This document shows positions 1 through 7,293 of a stretch of DNA of 64,000 bases, piece after piece. Each line of letters begins with the position of its first letter. Positions within the stretch are counted from its first letter, which is position 1. The notes under the pieces were generated by a model. The model saw only the letters and a list, made by a program, of their open reading frames with translations. It searched no databases and was not told the origin of the DNA. A program made the position numbers and the translations under genes. Origin of the DNA: Chitinophaga japonensis (GTDB lineage: Bacteria > Bacteroidota > Bacteroidia > Chitinophagales > Chitinophagaceae); assembly GCF_007830125.1 (NCBI RefSeq), contig NZ_VLLG01000003.1, positions 486,247-550,246 of the forward strand, in the 5' to 3' direction.

Positions 1-28
1 AAAAGATGCCGAGCAGGAATCGCTTCAT
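1..28 (-). CDS. Start of an unknown gene (partial)
   Basis: An ATG on the minus strand 18 bp after the OmpA-like gene opens a frame MKRFLLGIF that leaves the window. The residues look like the beginning of a signal peptide, and the close spacing suggests co-transcription with the OmpA-like gene. Nine codons are too few to name it. Confidence 0.4.
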
Positions 29-46
29 CTGTTAAAAAGTTTGACC

Positions 47-1057
47 TTATTTTTTCACCAGTTCCACCCGGCGGTTCTTTGCTTTCCCGTCCTCGGTGCC
101 GTTATCCGCAAGGGGTTGGGTCTGACCGAGTCCTTTGCTTTCCAGCCGGTTGGCGGCGATGCCTTTCCCGGTCAGCGCGTTCTTCACCGCAGCCGCCCGC
201 TGTTCGGACAGCTCCATGTTGTGCGCAGCATTGCCGGTATTGTCCGTATGGCCTTCGATGGAAATTTTCAGATCCCCGTTGTCGGACAGCAGTTTATAGA
301 TCTCGTCCATCACCGGCTGGGACTCGGATTTGATGTCTGCCTTGTCTGTATCAAAATTAATGTATAAGGCAATATGCCCTTTGCTGTCCAGCTCCTGCTT
401 CATTTCGTCGGCCCTGATGATGGAGGCGGTTTGCTTCATTTCGCCTTTCTGGGACACTACAATGGAACCGCCGGCGGTATTATGGCTGGTTTGCACCCAT
501 ATTTCCGCCCCGGGCTTGCGGATCACGTAGGTTTTCACGTCGTCGTTCCAGATATCGGCAGGCCCGTGGTATTTATACAGCTCGTCCCGTCCCAGCCTTT
601 CCAGCTCCGATGGGGGAATATGGCCTTCGGCCACCAGCACGCCGCCCAGGCTTTTGATCAGGTTGTCATAGTTCCTTTCAAACAGCAGGGGCTCAAACTC
701 CTTTCGTTTGGCTTCATCATGAAATATATAGGCGGTGAAGGTACGGCCTTCAACCGGCACCAGCTTATTATCCACGAAGTGATAGATGCGGTGAAATTCC
801 TTGTCTTCCTCTACCTGGTAGCGGAAACCTTCCGGCGTGCTGAAGTAGGGGAAGGCGCCCAGGTCCTTGTCGGAAACGGGAATACTGTTGATGTCGAAAG
901 CCTGGCCCTGCGGCGCCGTGGTGGCCTGTGCTTCGCCGGCGGTACCGGTGCCGGCCGTCGTGTCAGCATCCTGCTGCTGGCCATTCTTGTTGTTGCTGTT
1001 ACAGGCCAGGATAAATAAGGCGCTGAAGAGGAATAAAGGCTTCAGGGAATGTTTCAT
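47..1057 (-). CDS. OmpA-family peptidoglycan-binding outer-membrane lipoprotein
   Basis: 336 residues. The N-terminus is a lipoprotein signal peptide with lipobox ILAC, mature Cys about residue 19, followed by a Ser/Asn/Gly/Thr-rich linker. The middle region (about 55-220) has no domain I recognise. The C-terminal 110 residues are an OmpA_C domain: a beta strand with INFDTDKADI, then EGHTDNTG and NRRVEL, the segments that bind diaminopimelate in peptidoglycan. The predicted role is an outer-membrane lipoprotein anchored to peptidoglycan. The middle domain could carry another function. A partial gene follows 18 bp downstream. Confidence 0.85.
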   Translation of the reverse strand: MKHSLKPLFLFSALFILACNSNNKNGQQQDADTTAGTGTAGEAQATTAPQGQAFDINSIPVSDKDLGAFPYFSTPEGFRYQVEEDKEFHRIYHFVDNKLVPVEGRTFTAYIFHDEAKRKEFEPLLFERNYDNLIKSLGGVLVAEGHIPPSELERLGRDELYKYHGPADIWNDDVKTYVIRKPGAEIWVQTSHNTAGGSIVVSQKGEMKQTASIIRADEMKQELDSKGHIALYINFDTDKADIKSESQPVMDEIYKLLSDNGDLKISIEGHTDNTGNAAHNMELSEQRAAAVKNALTGKGIAANRLESKGLGQTQPLADNGTEDGKAKNRRVELVKK

Positions 1058-1165
1058 TCTCTTGTGTTTATTGGGTTTGATGAATTAACTGGTTAACTGC
1101 ATTCCAAAACAAAGGGGTAAATATAAAAATTTATCCGGATACGGCTGCCGGTATGGTGTGGTGGG

Positions 1166-2146
1166 TTATACTTTATAATTACCGGCTTCTTTTAAGGCAG
1201 CGGCCAGCTCGCTGACCAGGCGGTCCACAATTTCCTGTACGGAAGTAATGTCCTCCACCATTTCCACGCTTTGCCCGGCGCTCCAGAGGTGCTGGTAGGA
1301 GCCGGGGCGGATGGCCTGTTCCAGTTTCTTCATGCCCCGCAACTGCACCAGCATTTTGAAGTATTTACGGGTGCGGGGATTGCGGCTCAGCAGTTTTTCC
1401 ATCCAGTTTTGCTTATAGCCTATTTTTTTGGCGGCGGGGGTGTTGATGATGTTGCAGGGAGTGCCGGAGAGTCGTTCCGTGAGCACAATGTCCTCCATGC
1501 CGTATTCCAGGATGGCCTGCTTGTAGGCATCGCTTACAGTGGCTTCCCGGCTGGCAATAAAGCGGGTGCCGATGGAGGCGGCGTGCGCGCCCAGCACCAG
1601 CGCACTGGCCATTTGCCGGCCGGTGGCAATACCGCCGGCAGCTACCAGGAATTTGTCCGGGAATGCCTTTTGCAGCGCCGGCACCAGCACGTGCATAGGG
1701 TAGGGGCCGGCATGCCCGCCTGCCCCGGCGCAGACGGCTATAAAGCCATCACAGCCGGCCTGGGCGGCCTTTTCCGCGTGCTGCAGGTTGGTAACATCGC
1801 ACAGCACTTTGGCGCCGTAGCTGTGGGCGGCGGTGATCACCTGCTTTGGATTGCCCAGGGAGGTGATGTAAAAGGGCACATGGGCGCTTACGCAGGCTTC
1901 CAGGTGCTTCAGGTACAGCGGGTTGGTCTTTTGAACGATCAGGTTTACGCCGTAAGTGCCGCGGCTGGCGGCCTGGTGCGCATTCAGCCGCTGCAGCAGG
2001 GTTTCCAGCTCACCTTCCTTCCGGAAATTCAGGGAAGGGAAGGTACCGGCAATGCCGGCGTCCATGGCGGCCTTTACCATCGGCTCGTTGCTCACCAGGA
2101 ACATAGGGGCCTGGATGATAGGATGTTGTATGTTCAGGAGGTTCAT
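1166..2146 (-). CDS. Nitronate monooxygenase / 2-nitropropane dioxygenase family flavoprotein
   Basis: 326 residues forming an FMN-binding TIM barrel. The N-terminal HPIIQAPM is the family signature. AAGGIATGRQMASALVLGA, then the IGTRF segment, form the phosphate-binding part typical of NMO proteins. CAGAGGHAG carries the His that acts as base in nitronate monooxygenases. Members oxidise alkyl nitronates with O2, and some relatives are FabK-like enoyl reductases, so the exact substrate is uncertain. It lies 19 bp after ribE on the same strand. An FMN enzyme co-transcribed with riboflavin synthase makes functional sense. Confidence 0.85.
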   Translation of the reverse strand: MNLLNIQHPIIQAPMFLVSNEPMVKAAMDAGIAGTFPSLNFRKEGELETLLQRLNAHQAASRGTYGVNLIVQKTNPLYLKHLEACVSAHVPFYITSLGNPKQVITAAHSYGAKVLCDVTNLQHAEKAAQAGCDGFIAVCAGAGGHAGPYPMHVLVPALQKAFPDKFLVAAGGIATGRQMASALVLGAHAASIGTRFIASREATVSDAYKQAILEYGMEDIVLTERLSGTPCNIINTPAAKKIGYKQNWMEKLLSRNPRTRKYFKMLVQLRGMKKLEQAIRPGSYQHLWSAGQSVEMVEDITSVQEIVDRLVSELAAALKEAGNYKV

Positions 2147-2165
2147 GGGTTGAATATTTGATCTC

Positions 2166-2747
2166 CTACCTCATATTTCTTACTACATATTTCCCCAATA
2201 TATCAAATTCCAGGTTAACGGTATGGCCGGGCGCAACGGCAGCTATATTGGTATGCTCGTAAGTGTAGGGGATAATAGCCACGGAAAACTCCTGGTCTGT
2301 AACATCAAACACGGTGAGGCTGATACCGTTCAGGCAGATGGACCCTTTTTCCACTAGCAGGCCGGCAAAGGCGGCGGGGTAGCGGAAGCGGTACTGCCAA
2401 CTGCCGTCCTGCTCCGTTTTGGAGCGGCATTCCCCTATGCCGTCTACGTGGCCCTGTACCAGGTGGCCGTCAATACGGCCGTTGAACAGCATGGCCCTTT
2501 CCAGGTTCACCAACTGCCCGGGGACCAGCTGGCCCAGGTTGGTTTTCTGCAGGGTTTCGGCTACCGCCACGGTTTCGTAGGCGTTTTCCAGCAGGCGGGT
2601 TACGGTCAGGCAGGCCCCGTTGTGGGCAATGCTCTGGTCTACTTTCAGCTCCCGGGCCAGCGGCGTACCAATAGTGATGACCAGGTTGCCGCCGGCCTGT
2701 TGGGTGGATAATACTTCTCCTAATGATTCAATAATACCTGTGAACAT
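2166..2747 (-). CDS. ribE: Riboflavin synthase, alpha chain
   Basis: 193 residues. It catalyses dismutation of two 6,7-dimethyl-8-ribityllumazine molecules to riboflavin, the last step of riboflavin synthesis. The start MFTGIIE is the invariant N-terminus of the family and is chosen over an in-frame start 57 bp upstream, which would add a non-conserved leader. Two lumazine-binding repeats are visible: the first with NGACLTV around residues 43-49, the second with GSICLNGISLTV around 135-146. The length matches the family. It is divergent from rpsU and is followed after 18 bp by the nitronate monooxygenase-like gene. Confidence 0.95.
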   Translation of the reverse strand: MFTGIIESLGEVLSTQQAGGNLVITIGTPLARELKVDQSIAHNGACLTVTRLLENAYETVAVAETLQKTNLGQLVPGQLVNLERAMLFNGRIDGHLVQGHVDGIGECRSKTEQDGSWQYRFRYPAAFAGLLVEKGSICLNGISLTVFDVTDQEFSVAIIPYTYEHTNIAAVAPGHTVNLEFDILGKYVVRNMR

Positions 2748-2839
2748 AACTTTAATGTGCAGATGTACAAATGGGTTGATAACGGCGAAGATAGGGCAAA
2801 TCACTGCACATTGGCCTATCTGCCCGCCTGCACATCGCG

Positions 2840-2870
2840 TTTGTTTTTTTAAAACAATGTCGTATCTTTG
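2840..2870 (+). promoter_or_regulatory. Bacteroidota-type promoter of rpsU
   Basis: A TTTG at 2840-2843 is separated by 19 nt from TATCTTTG at 2863-2870, an exact match to the -33 TTTG / -7 TAnnTTTG promoter of Bacteroidota. It predicts a start near 2877 and a leader of about 27 nt that carries the Shine-Dalgarno element. Confidence 0.85.
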
Positions 2871-2888
2871 CTTTCCCTAAAAAATATT

Positions 2889-2895
2889 AAAGGAG
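2889..2895 (+). promoter_or_regulatory. Strong Shine-Dalgarno sequence of rpsU
   Basis: AAAGGAG lies 8 nt before the ATG of rpsU and can pair with the 16S rRNA anti-SD (CUCCUUU). I saw no comparable SD before tuf, secE, rplK, rplA, rpoB, rpoC or hpf. In Bacteroidota the ribosome sequesters its anti-SD with bS21, bS18 and bS6, and rpsU is known to keep an SD for autogenous control by bS21. That regulation is established for relatives and inferred here. Confidence 0.8.
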
Positions 2896-2903
2896 CATTT
2901 ACT

Positions 2904-3101
2904 ATGTTGATTATCGATTCTAAAGATTGCGAAAACATTGACAAGGCGCTGAAGAAGTACAAGAAAAAGTTTGAAAAGGCACGCATACTGCTGCAGTTGC
3001 GCAGCCGTCAGTCTTTTACCAAGCCTTCCGTAAAGCGTCGTAACCAGGTGCTGAAAGCGGTGTACCGTCAGCAGCTGGCCAGCGGCAAGATCGAAGCTTA
3101 A
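2904..3101 (+). CDS. rpsU: 30S ribosomal protein bS21
   Basis: 65 residues, rich in Lys and Arg, with the typical N-terminus MLIIDSKDCENIDKALKKYK and the FEKA and KPSVKRR segments. bS21 sits on the small-subunit platform beside the 3' end of 16S rRNA. The start at 2904 is fixed by the SD at 2889-2895 and by family alignment; an in-frame upstream TTG at 2868 falls within the promoter. It is expressed from its own promoter and ends at a clear intrinsic terminator just downstream, so it appears to be monocistronic. Confidence 0.95.
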   Translation: MLIIDSKDCENIDKALKKYKKKFEKARILLQLRSRQSFTKPSVKRRNQVLKAVYRQQLASGKIEA

Positions 3102-3130
3102 TCGCGCAAAGCTCTCAGCGCTCAAAATAC

Positions 3131-3177
3131 TTGATGATTGTAAGGTTTTGTTTAACTTTACAATCATCAATTTTTTT
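3131..3177 (+). terminator. Intrinsic terminator of rpsU, abutting the xer start
   Basis: Perfect 13-bp arms TTGATGATTGTAA (3131-3143) and TTACAATCATCAA (3158-3170) enclose a 14-nt loop and are followed by seven T (3171-3177). The T-run ends exactly where the likely GTG/TTG start of the recombinase begins. Confidence 0.85.
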
Positions 3178-4125
3178 GTGTTGAGCGAAGCACCATTACA
3201 CCCGGCGGTAGACCGGTTCTTATCCTACATCCAACTGGAAAGGCGTTATTCAGCGCATACTTTTACCGCTTACCGCCAGGATCTCCATCAATTCTTTACC
3301 TTTCTTGCCAAAGAGTACGGGCAGCCGGAGCTGAATGCCATCAGCCACCAGCATATCCGTACCTGGCTGGCAGGCCTGATGGCCGAAAAACAGCAGCCGC
3401 GCACCGTTAACCGCAAAATATCCGCGCTCAAATCCTTTTTCAAGTATATGGTCAGGCTGGGGCTCATATCCCAAACGCCTATGACCCGGGTAACAGCGCC
3501 CAAGGTAAGCCGCCGCCTGCCGGGGTTTATAGACGAAAAGGGCATGCAGGCCCTGGAGGACAACCGCAGCATGCGCCGCGGCCAGGAAGACGCTTCCATT
3601 TTTACCCCGGACCTGGAAGGGCATACCCACCGGCTGATCTTTGAGCTGCTGTACCATACCGGCATCCGGTTGTCCGAGCTGATACACCTGCAGGAGCGGC
3701 AGGTAGATACCGGCAATCTCAGCATCAAGGTGCTGGGAAAGGGCAGTAAAGAAAGGATCATTCCCATCAGCAGGGAGCTGCTGGCACAGTTGCAGGACTA
3801 TACGGCGCGCAAGCGGCGGGAGCTGGAAAATCCCGCGGCGGATGTACTGATCGTGCATCCCGGGAGCGGGCGCAAGCTGTATCCCAAGTACGTATACAAT
3901 ATGGTAAGGGGCTACCTTACCCGGCACCAGATCACCACCATTACCCGCAAGAGCCCGCACGTACTGCGGCATACCTTTGCCACCCACCTCACCAATAACG
4001 GGGCGGACATCAACGCCATCAAGGAGCTGCTGGGGCATTCCAGCCTGGCGGCCACGCAGGTGTATACCCATAATACCATCGAAAAGCTGAAGGACGTGTT
4101 CCGGCAGGCACATCCGAAGGCGTAG
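3178..4125 (+). CDS. Tyrosine recombinase of the XerC/XerD type
   Basis: 315 residues from GTG 3178 (TTG 3181 is equally possible; a TTG at 3148 would start inside the terminator hairpin). It has an N-terminal SAM-like core-binding domain (about 10-95) and a C-terminal catalytic domain. The catalytic set is complete: Arg164 in TGIRLSE, Lys188 in GKGSKER, His261/Arg264 in HVLRHTFATH, His287 in LGHSS and nucleophile Tyr296 in VYTH. Xer proteins resolve chromosome dimers at dif. The length and the rpsU-xer-hpf neighbourhood favour a housekeeping Xer over a phage integrase. Whether it corresponds to XerC or XerD cannot be told from sequence alone. Confidence 0.9.
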   Translation: MLSEAPLHPAVDRFLSYIQLERRYSAHTFTAYRQDLHQFFTFLAKEYGQPELNAISHQHIRTWLAGLMAEKQQPRTVNRKISALKSFFKYMVRLGLISQTPMTRVTAPKVSRRLPGFIDEKGMQALEDNRSMRRGQEDASIFTPDLEGHTHRLIFELLYHTGIRLSELIHLQERQVDTGNLSIKVLGKGSKERIIPISRELLAQLQDYTARKRRELENPAADVLIVHPGSGRKLYPKYVYNMVRGYLTRHQITTITRKSPHVLRHTFATHLTNNGADINAIKELLGHSSLAATQVYTHNTIEKLKDVFRQAHPKA

Positions 4126-4291
4126 CGGTTTAACAATGTTAACAAATTATTAAGTGGGAATCGTGCTAAAAACAACAAAAAGCACTAAATTAGTAATGCA
4201 ATCATGTACATGGTCAGTTCTTTAAAAAATAGCCTATGAAGTCATGTTTACCAATTTGATTTGAGATTGTTAAATATTAAAATTTAGTGTC

Positions 4292-4591
4292 ATGAACGTT
4301 CAAATCCAAACGGTGCATTTTGATGCAGATTCCAAACTTATTGATCATGTGAACAAGAAGATCCAGAAGCTTTCCAATTTTTACGACCGTATCGTCAGTG
4401 TGGATGTATTTCTAAAATTAGACAATGTAGCGCACCAGATCAAAGACAAGATAGCTGAAATAAAGATCCGTATACCCCGCCACGACCTCTTTGTAAAGCA
4501 TGAGTCCAAATCCTTTGAAGAATCCTTCGATCTCGCCTTTAATGCCGCCGTTAACCAGATCAAACGGCAAAAAGAGAAGAAATTTCAGTAA
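4292..4591 (+). CDS. hpf: Ribosome hibernation promoting factor, short form
   Basis: 99 residues of the HPF/YfiA (RaiA) family: N-terminal NVQIQTVHFDADSKLIDHVNKKI, a central strand with VDVFLKLDN, and the KIRIPRHDLFVKHESKSFEESFD segment ending in a Lys-rich tail. It binds the decoding centre of idle ribosomes. The length is that of short HPF without the dimerisation domain of long HPF, which is notable because many bacteria outside gammaproteobacteria carry the long form. The ATG is preceded by an A-rich stretch with no SD. It lies between xer and the tRNA-tuf operon, as in other Bacteroidota. Confidence 0.9.
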   Translation: MNVQIQTVHFDADSKLIDHVNKKIQKLSNFYDRIVSVDVFLKLDNVAHQIKDKIAEIKIRIPRHDLFVKHESKSFEESFDLAFNAAVNQIKRQKEKKFQ

Positions 4592-4605
4592 ATCCTGAAA
4601 AATAT

Positions 4606-4636
4606 TTTGAAGTTAATATCCTCTTTACTACCTTTG
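4606..4636 (+). promoter_or_regulatory. Upstream promoter of the tRNA-tuf operon
   Basis: TTTG (4606-4609), 19-nt spacer, TACCTTTG (4629-4636). The predicted start near 4643 gives a leader of about 180 nt that contains a small hairpin with arms AGTAAAG and CTTTACT. A second promoter lies further down, so this is probably the distal member of a tandem pair. Confidence 0.7.
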
Positions 4637-4751
4637 CCATCCCGATTCAAAAAGGGATCGGCGAGGGTAGTAAAGTTCTTTACTGTAGGGCATTTTAGCC
4701 AAAACAGATCAGGTAAAAAAAGAAGTGTATCCCGGAGCTGAAAAAACAAAT

Positions 4752-4781
4752 TTTGAGATTACATCAAAGCTGTTATTTTTG
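4752..4781 (+). promoter_or_regulatory. Proximal promoter of the tRNA-tuf operon
   Basis: TTTG (4752-4755), 18-nt spacer, TATTTTTG (4774-4781), matching TAnnTTTG. It lies about 44 bp before the first tRNA gene. Confidence 0.75.
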
Positions 4782-4824
4782 CGCTTCCTTATCCGGGTGC
4801 CCTGCTACGCAAAATACTTGGTAT

Positions 4825-4898
4825 GCCAGCATAGCTCAGTTGGCCAGAGCTACTGATTTGTAATCAGTGGGTCGGGGGTTCGAATCCCTCTGCTGGCT
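4825..4898 (+). tRNA. tRNA-Thr (anticodon TGT)
   Basis: 74 nt. Acceptor arms GCCAGCA and TGCTGGC pair perfectly. The anticodon stem ACTGA/TCAGT encloses loop TTTGTAA, giving anticodon TGT. The T-arm has GGTTCGAATCC. It is first in the Thr-Tyr-Gly-Thr-tuf order also seen in E. coli (thrU-tyrU-glyT-thrT-tufB). Confidence 0.97.
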
Positions 4899-4918
4899 CA
4901 GTCCCGGCTATGCCGGGA

Positions 4919-5008
4919 CAAGATCCAAATCCCAACAGCCAAATTCCAAACCGAATCTGGTTGTTTGAATGCGGAATTTTGGAATTTGGGTTTTGGATAT
5001 TGGAATTT
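4919..5008 (+). repeat. Imperfect inverted repeat of AAATTCCAAA words
   Basis: It fills the spacer between two tRNA genes. AAATTCCAAA (4941-4950) pairs with TTTGGAATTT (4978-4987), and ATCCAAATCCC (4923-4933) pairs with GGGTTTTGGAT (4988-4998) with a small bulge. The same decamer TTTGGAATTT recurs at 5196-5205, and a close relative recurs in the rplJ-rplL gap. Confidence 0.7.
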
Positions 5009-5015
5009 AACTAAA

Positions 5016-5098
5016 GGGCAGGTTCCAGAGTGGCCAAATGGGGCGGACTGTAAATCCGCTGTCTTTCGACTTCATAGGTTCGAATCCTATCCTGCCCA
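5016..5098 (+). tRNA. tRNA-Tyr (anticodon GTA)
   Basis: 83 nt. Acceptor arms GGGCAGG and CCTGCCC pair perfectly. The anticodon loop CTGTAAA gives GTA. The long variable arm is that expected of bacterial tRNA-Tyr, and the T-arm is GGTTCGAATCC. Confidence 0.97.
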
Positions 5099-5110
5099 CT
5101 ACACGATTGA

Positions 5111-5212
5111 GTTCCGCTTTTGCCCTCCGCAGAGGCGGAACTTAGTTGTTGAATGATGATGATGAAACGCGGAGATTGGAACCTGGAATTTGTTCTTTGG
5201 AATTTCCATCAT
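5111..5212 (+). repeat. Hairpin-rich spacer between tRNA-Tyr and tRNA-Gly
   Basis: It contains a hairpin with arms GTTCCGC (5111-5117) and GCGGAAC (5135-5141), then an imperfect inverted repeat from about 5150 to 5212 that includes TTTGGAATTT (5196-5205), the decamer shared with the preceding spacer. No gene is visible. Confidence 0.55.
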
Positions 5213-5214
5213 AT

Positions 5215-5287
5215 GCGGGAGTAGCTCAGTTGGTAGAGCGACAGCCTTCCAAGCTGTAGGTCGCGGGTTCGAACCTCGTCTCCCGCT
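5215..5287 (+). tRNA. tRNA-Gly (anticodon TCC)
   Basis: 73 nt. Acceptor arms GCGGGAG and CTCCCGC pair perfectly. The anticodon stem ACAGC/GCTGT encloses loop CTTCCAA, giving TCC. The T-arm is GGGTTCGAACC. Confidence 0.97.
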
Positions 5288-5300
5288 CGCATAAAATGTT

Positions 5301-5344
5301 GCATGCATAACGCGGAACGTCCTGTTCCAAAGCGCTAAGCATGC
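5301..5344 (+). repeat. Long hairpin between tRNA-Gly and tRNA-Thr
   Basis: GCATGCATAACGC (5301-5313) pairs with GCGCTAAGCATGC (5332-5344) at 11 of 13 positions. An inner GGAAC/GTTCC pair (5314-5318 and 5324-5328) extends the stem to about 18 bp. It may be a processing signal in the tRNA precursor. Confidence 0.6.
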
Positions 5345-5360
5345 TGCATTAAGCACAAAA

Positions 5361-5432
<72 letters not shown>

Positions 5433-5489
5433 CCAATATTGTTTCAGTAATTCCTTTTCGGCCTGCTGATCAAAGTTTAGCATAACTAA

Positions 5490-5565
5490 GCGTTGTAGCT
5501 CAGTGGTAGAGCAGTTCCGGTTCTCTTGTCGGAAAAGGGCATGGGTTCAATTCCCATCAACTGCG
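5490..5565 (+). pseudogene. Degenerate or atypical tRNA-Thr-like sequence
   Basis: 76 nt that align over their length with the adjacent tRNA-Thr(GGT). The D-arm segment GTAGCTCAGTGGTAGAGCA and the T-arm with GGGTTCAATTCCC are well kept. It differs in two critical places. The acceptor 5' strand has lost one base (GC-GTTG against CAACTGC), leaving an unpaired T. The anticodon stem TTCCG/CGGAA encloses 10 nt (GTTCTCTTGT) instead of 7, or 8 nt if a terminal G-T pair forms. No normal anticodon can be assigned. It is probably a decayed duplicate; a functional odd tRNA or a non-translational RNA is the alternative. Confidence 0.65.
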
Positions 5566-5635
5566 CAAGTTTGTAAAACAGTTTTTTAAACAACTATTAA
5601 TACAATCTTTACAAACCATCTAAAAAGAAAATACA

Positions 5636-6823
5636 ATGGCAAAAGAAACCTTTAAGCGGGATAAACCCCACGTAAACATTGGCACCATCGGCCACGTGGA
5701 CCACGGTAAAACTACCTTGACTGCTGCCATTACAACCATTTTGGCTAGCAAGGGCATGGCAGAGAAGAGAGGATATGACGAGATCGATGCGGCCCCCGAA
5801 GAAAAAGAAAGAGGTATTACCATCAATACAGCTCACGTTGAGTATCAGACAGCTAACCGTCACTATGCTCACGTTGACTGTCCGGGCCACGCTGACTATG
5901 TGAAGAACATGATCACTGGTGCTGCGCAGATGGATGGTGCTATCCTGGTGGTGGCCGCTACAGATGGTCCGATGCCGCAAACAAGGGAGCACATCCTGCT
6001 GGCCAGGCAGGTAGGTGTACCCCGTATTGTAGTTTTCATGAACAAAGTTGACCTGGTAGACGATCCCGAACTGCTGGAACTGGTAGAGATCGAGATCCGC
6101 GACCTGCTGAGCAAAAACGGTTTCGACGGCGACAACACCCCCATCATCAAAGGTTCCGCTACCGGCGCGCTGGCTGGCGACGACAAATGGGTAGGTGCTA
6201 TCGACGAGCTGATGGCTGCTGTGGATGAGTACATTCCGCTGCCTCCCCGCCCGGTTGATCAGCCGTTCCTGATGTCTGTAGAAGACGTGTTCTCTATCAC
6301 TGGTCGTGGTACCGTGGCTACCGGCCGTATCGAGCGCGGTAAGATCAAGATCAACGAACCCGTTGAGATCGTAGGTCTGATCGAAAAATCCCTGAACTCT
6401 GTATGTACCGGTGTGGAAATGTTCAAGAAGATCCTGGACGAAGGTGAAGCTGGTGACAACGCAGGTCTGCTGCTGCGCGGTATTGAAAAGAAAGATATCA
6501 AGCGCGGTATGGTTATCTGCAAACCCGGTTCCATCACTCCGCACACTGAATTCAAATGCGAAGTGTACGTACTGAGCAAGGATGAAGGTGGCCGTCACAC
6601 GCCGTTCTTCAACAAATACCGTCCCCAGTTCTACTTCCGTACTACCGACGTAACCGGTGAAGTGCAACTGGCAGAAGGTGTGGAAATGGTAATGCCCGGC
6701 GATAACGTGTCCCTGACTGTGAAGCTGATCGCTCCCATCGCCATGGACAAAGGTCTGAAATTCGCTATCCGCGAAGGCGGCCGTACCGTAGGTGCCGGTC
6801 AGGTTACTGAGATCATCAAATAA
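5636..6823 (+). CDS. tuf: Elongation factor Tu
   Basis: 395 residues, the usual EF-Tu length. EF-Tu delivers aminoacyl-tRNA to the ribosome as a GTP complex. The G domain has [11 protein letters not shown] (P-loop), the [12 protein letters not shown] switch [13 protein letters not shown] (switch II) and NKVDLVDD (guanine specificity). Domains 2 and 3 follow, with [12 protein letters not shown] and the C-terminal [14 protein letters not shown]. The start [14 protein letters not shown] is canonical. It lies in the order tRNA-tuf-tRNA-Trp-secE-nusG, and the leader before the ATG is A-rich with no SD. Confidence 0.98.
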   Translation: MAKETFKRDKPHVNIGTIGHVDHGKTTLTAAITTILASKGMAEKRGYDEIDAAPEEKERGITINTAHVEYQTANRHYAHVDCPGHADYVKNMITGAAQMDGAILVVAATDGPMPQTREHILLARQVGVPRIVVFMNKVDLVDDPELLELVEIEIRDLLSKNGFDGDNTPIIKGSATGALAGDDKWVGAIDELMAAVDEYIPLPPRPVDQPFLMSVEDVFSITGRGTVATGRIERGKIKINEPVEIVGLIEKSLNSVCTGVEMFKKILDEGEAGDNAGLLLRGIEKKDIKRGMVICKPGSITPHTEFKCEVYVLSKDEGGRHTPFFNKYRPQFYFRTTDVTGEVQLAEGVEMVMPGDNVSLTVKLIAPIAMDKGLKFAIREGGRTVGAGQVTEIIK

Positions 6824-6840
6824 GCATCTCGCTTTATAAT

Positions 6841-6927
6841 AAAGGCCATTAGCATTTAGCAATTAGTGATTAGCGGGTTTTGTTGTAGATTTGCTAAAAG
6901 CTAAAAGCGCACCGCTAATGGCTTTTT
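6841..6927 (+). repeat. Imperfect inverted repeat of TTAGC words after tuf
   Basis: The left arm begins AAAGGCCATTAGC and repeats the words TTAGC and AATTAG. The right arm holds GCTAAAAGCTAAAAGCGC and ends CGCTAATGGCTTTTT. The outermost GCCATTAGC/GCTAATGGC pair is perfect and is followed by five T, so it may act as a partial terminator or processing site between tuf and tRNA-Trp. Confidence 0.6.
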
Positions 6928-6929
6928 AC

Positions 6930-7000
6930 ACGGGCATAGTTCAATGGTAGAATAGCGGTCTCCAAAACCGTTGATACGGGTTCGAATCCTGTTGCCCGTG
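6930..7000 (+). tRNA. tRNA-Trp (anticodon CCA)
   Basis: 71 nt. Acceptor arms ACGGGCA and TGCCCGT pair perfectly. The anticodon loop CTCCAAA gives CCA. The T-arm has GGGTTCGAATCC. It lies between tuf and secE, as in many Bacteroidota. Confidence 0.97.
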
Positions 7001-7009
7001 CTTGAACCT

Positions 7010-7087
7010 GGTGAAAGTGAATAGTGAATGGTGAATGATATTTGCAAAAATTTGCTACATTCACTTTTCACTGTTCACTTTTCACCA
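7010..7087 (+). repeat. Imperfect inverted repeat of GTGAA words before secE
   Basis: The left arm (from about 7011) iterates GTGAAAGTGAATAGTGAATG. The right arm (about 7058-7087) iterates ATTCACTTTTCACTGTTCAC. The two are complementary with a few mismatches around a loop of about 20 nt. It occupies most of the gap between tRNA-Trp and secE. Confidence 0.6.
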
Positions 7088-7101
7088 TTAGCAGTATTAC
7101 T

Positions 7102-7293
7102 ATGAACAAGATCAGAAACTATTTTCAGGAGTCCTACCACGAGATGGTGCACAAGGTGTCCTGGCCTACCTGGCAGGAGCTCCAGTCCTCTACCATGATC
7201 GTGCTGATAGCCACCGTTATCATCACGCTGATCGTATGGGGCATGGATGCACTCTCCAATGTAGTGCTCACTCAATACTATAAAATGTTTTAA
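7102..7293 (+). CDS. secE: Preprotein translocase subunit SecE
   Basis: 63 residues: the short single-helix form of SecE. MNKIRNYFQESYHEM is an amphipathic N-terminus, VSWPTWQELQ is the conserved cytosolic SecE motif, and residues about 33-52 form one membrane helix. It clamps SecY in the translocon. The ATG at 7102 is chosen over an in-frame upstream ATG at 7042 because the upstream residues are encoded by the inverted repeat and are not conserved. The stop codon overlaps the nusG start (TAATG). Confidence 0.95.
   Translation: MNKIRNYFQESYHEMVHKVSWPTWQELQSSTMIVLIATVIITLIVWGMDALSNVVLTQYYKMF

Noticed and set aside
1271..2161. Long plus-strand frame opposite the nitronate monooxygenase gene
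   Set aside because: It is a shadow frame in GC-rich coding DNA; its protein is Gly/Ala/His/Gln-rich without domains, while the minus-strand frame has clear family motifs.
5609..6862. Minus-strand 417-codon frame opposite tuf
   Set aside because: It is antisense to a highly expressed, biased gene. It covers the whole tuf gene and has no plausible start context or homology.
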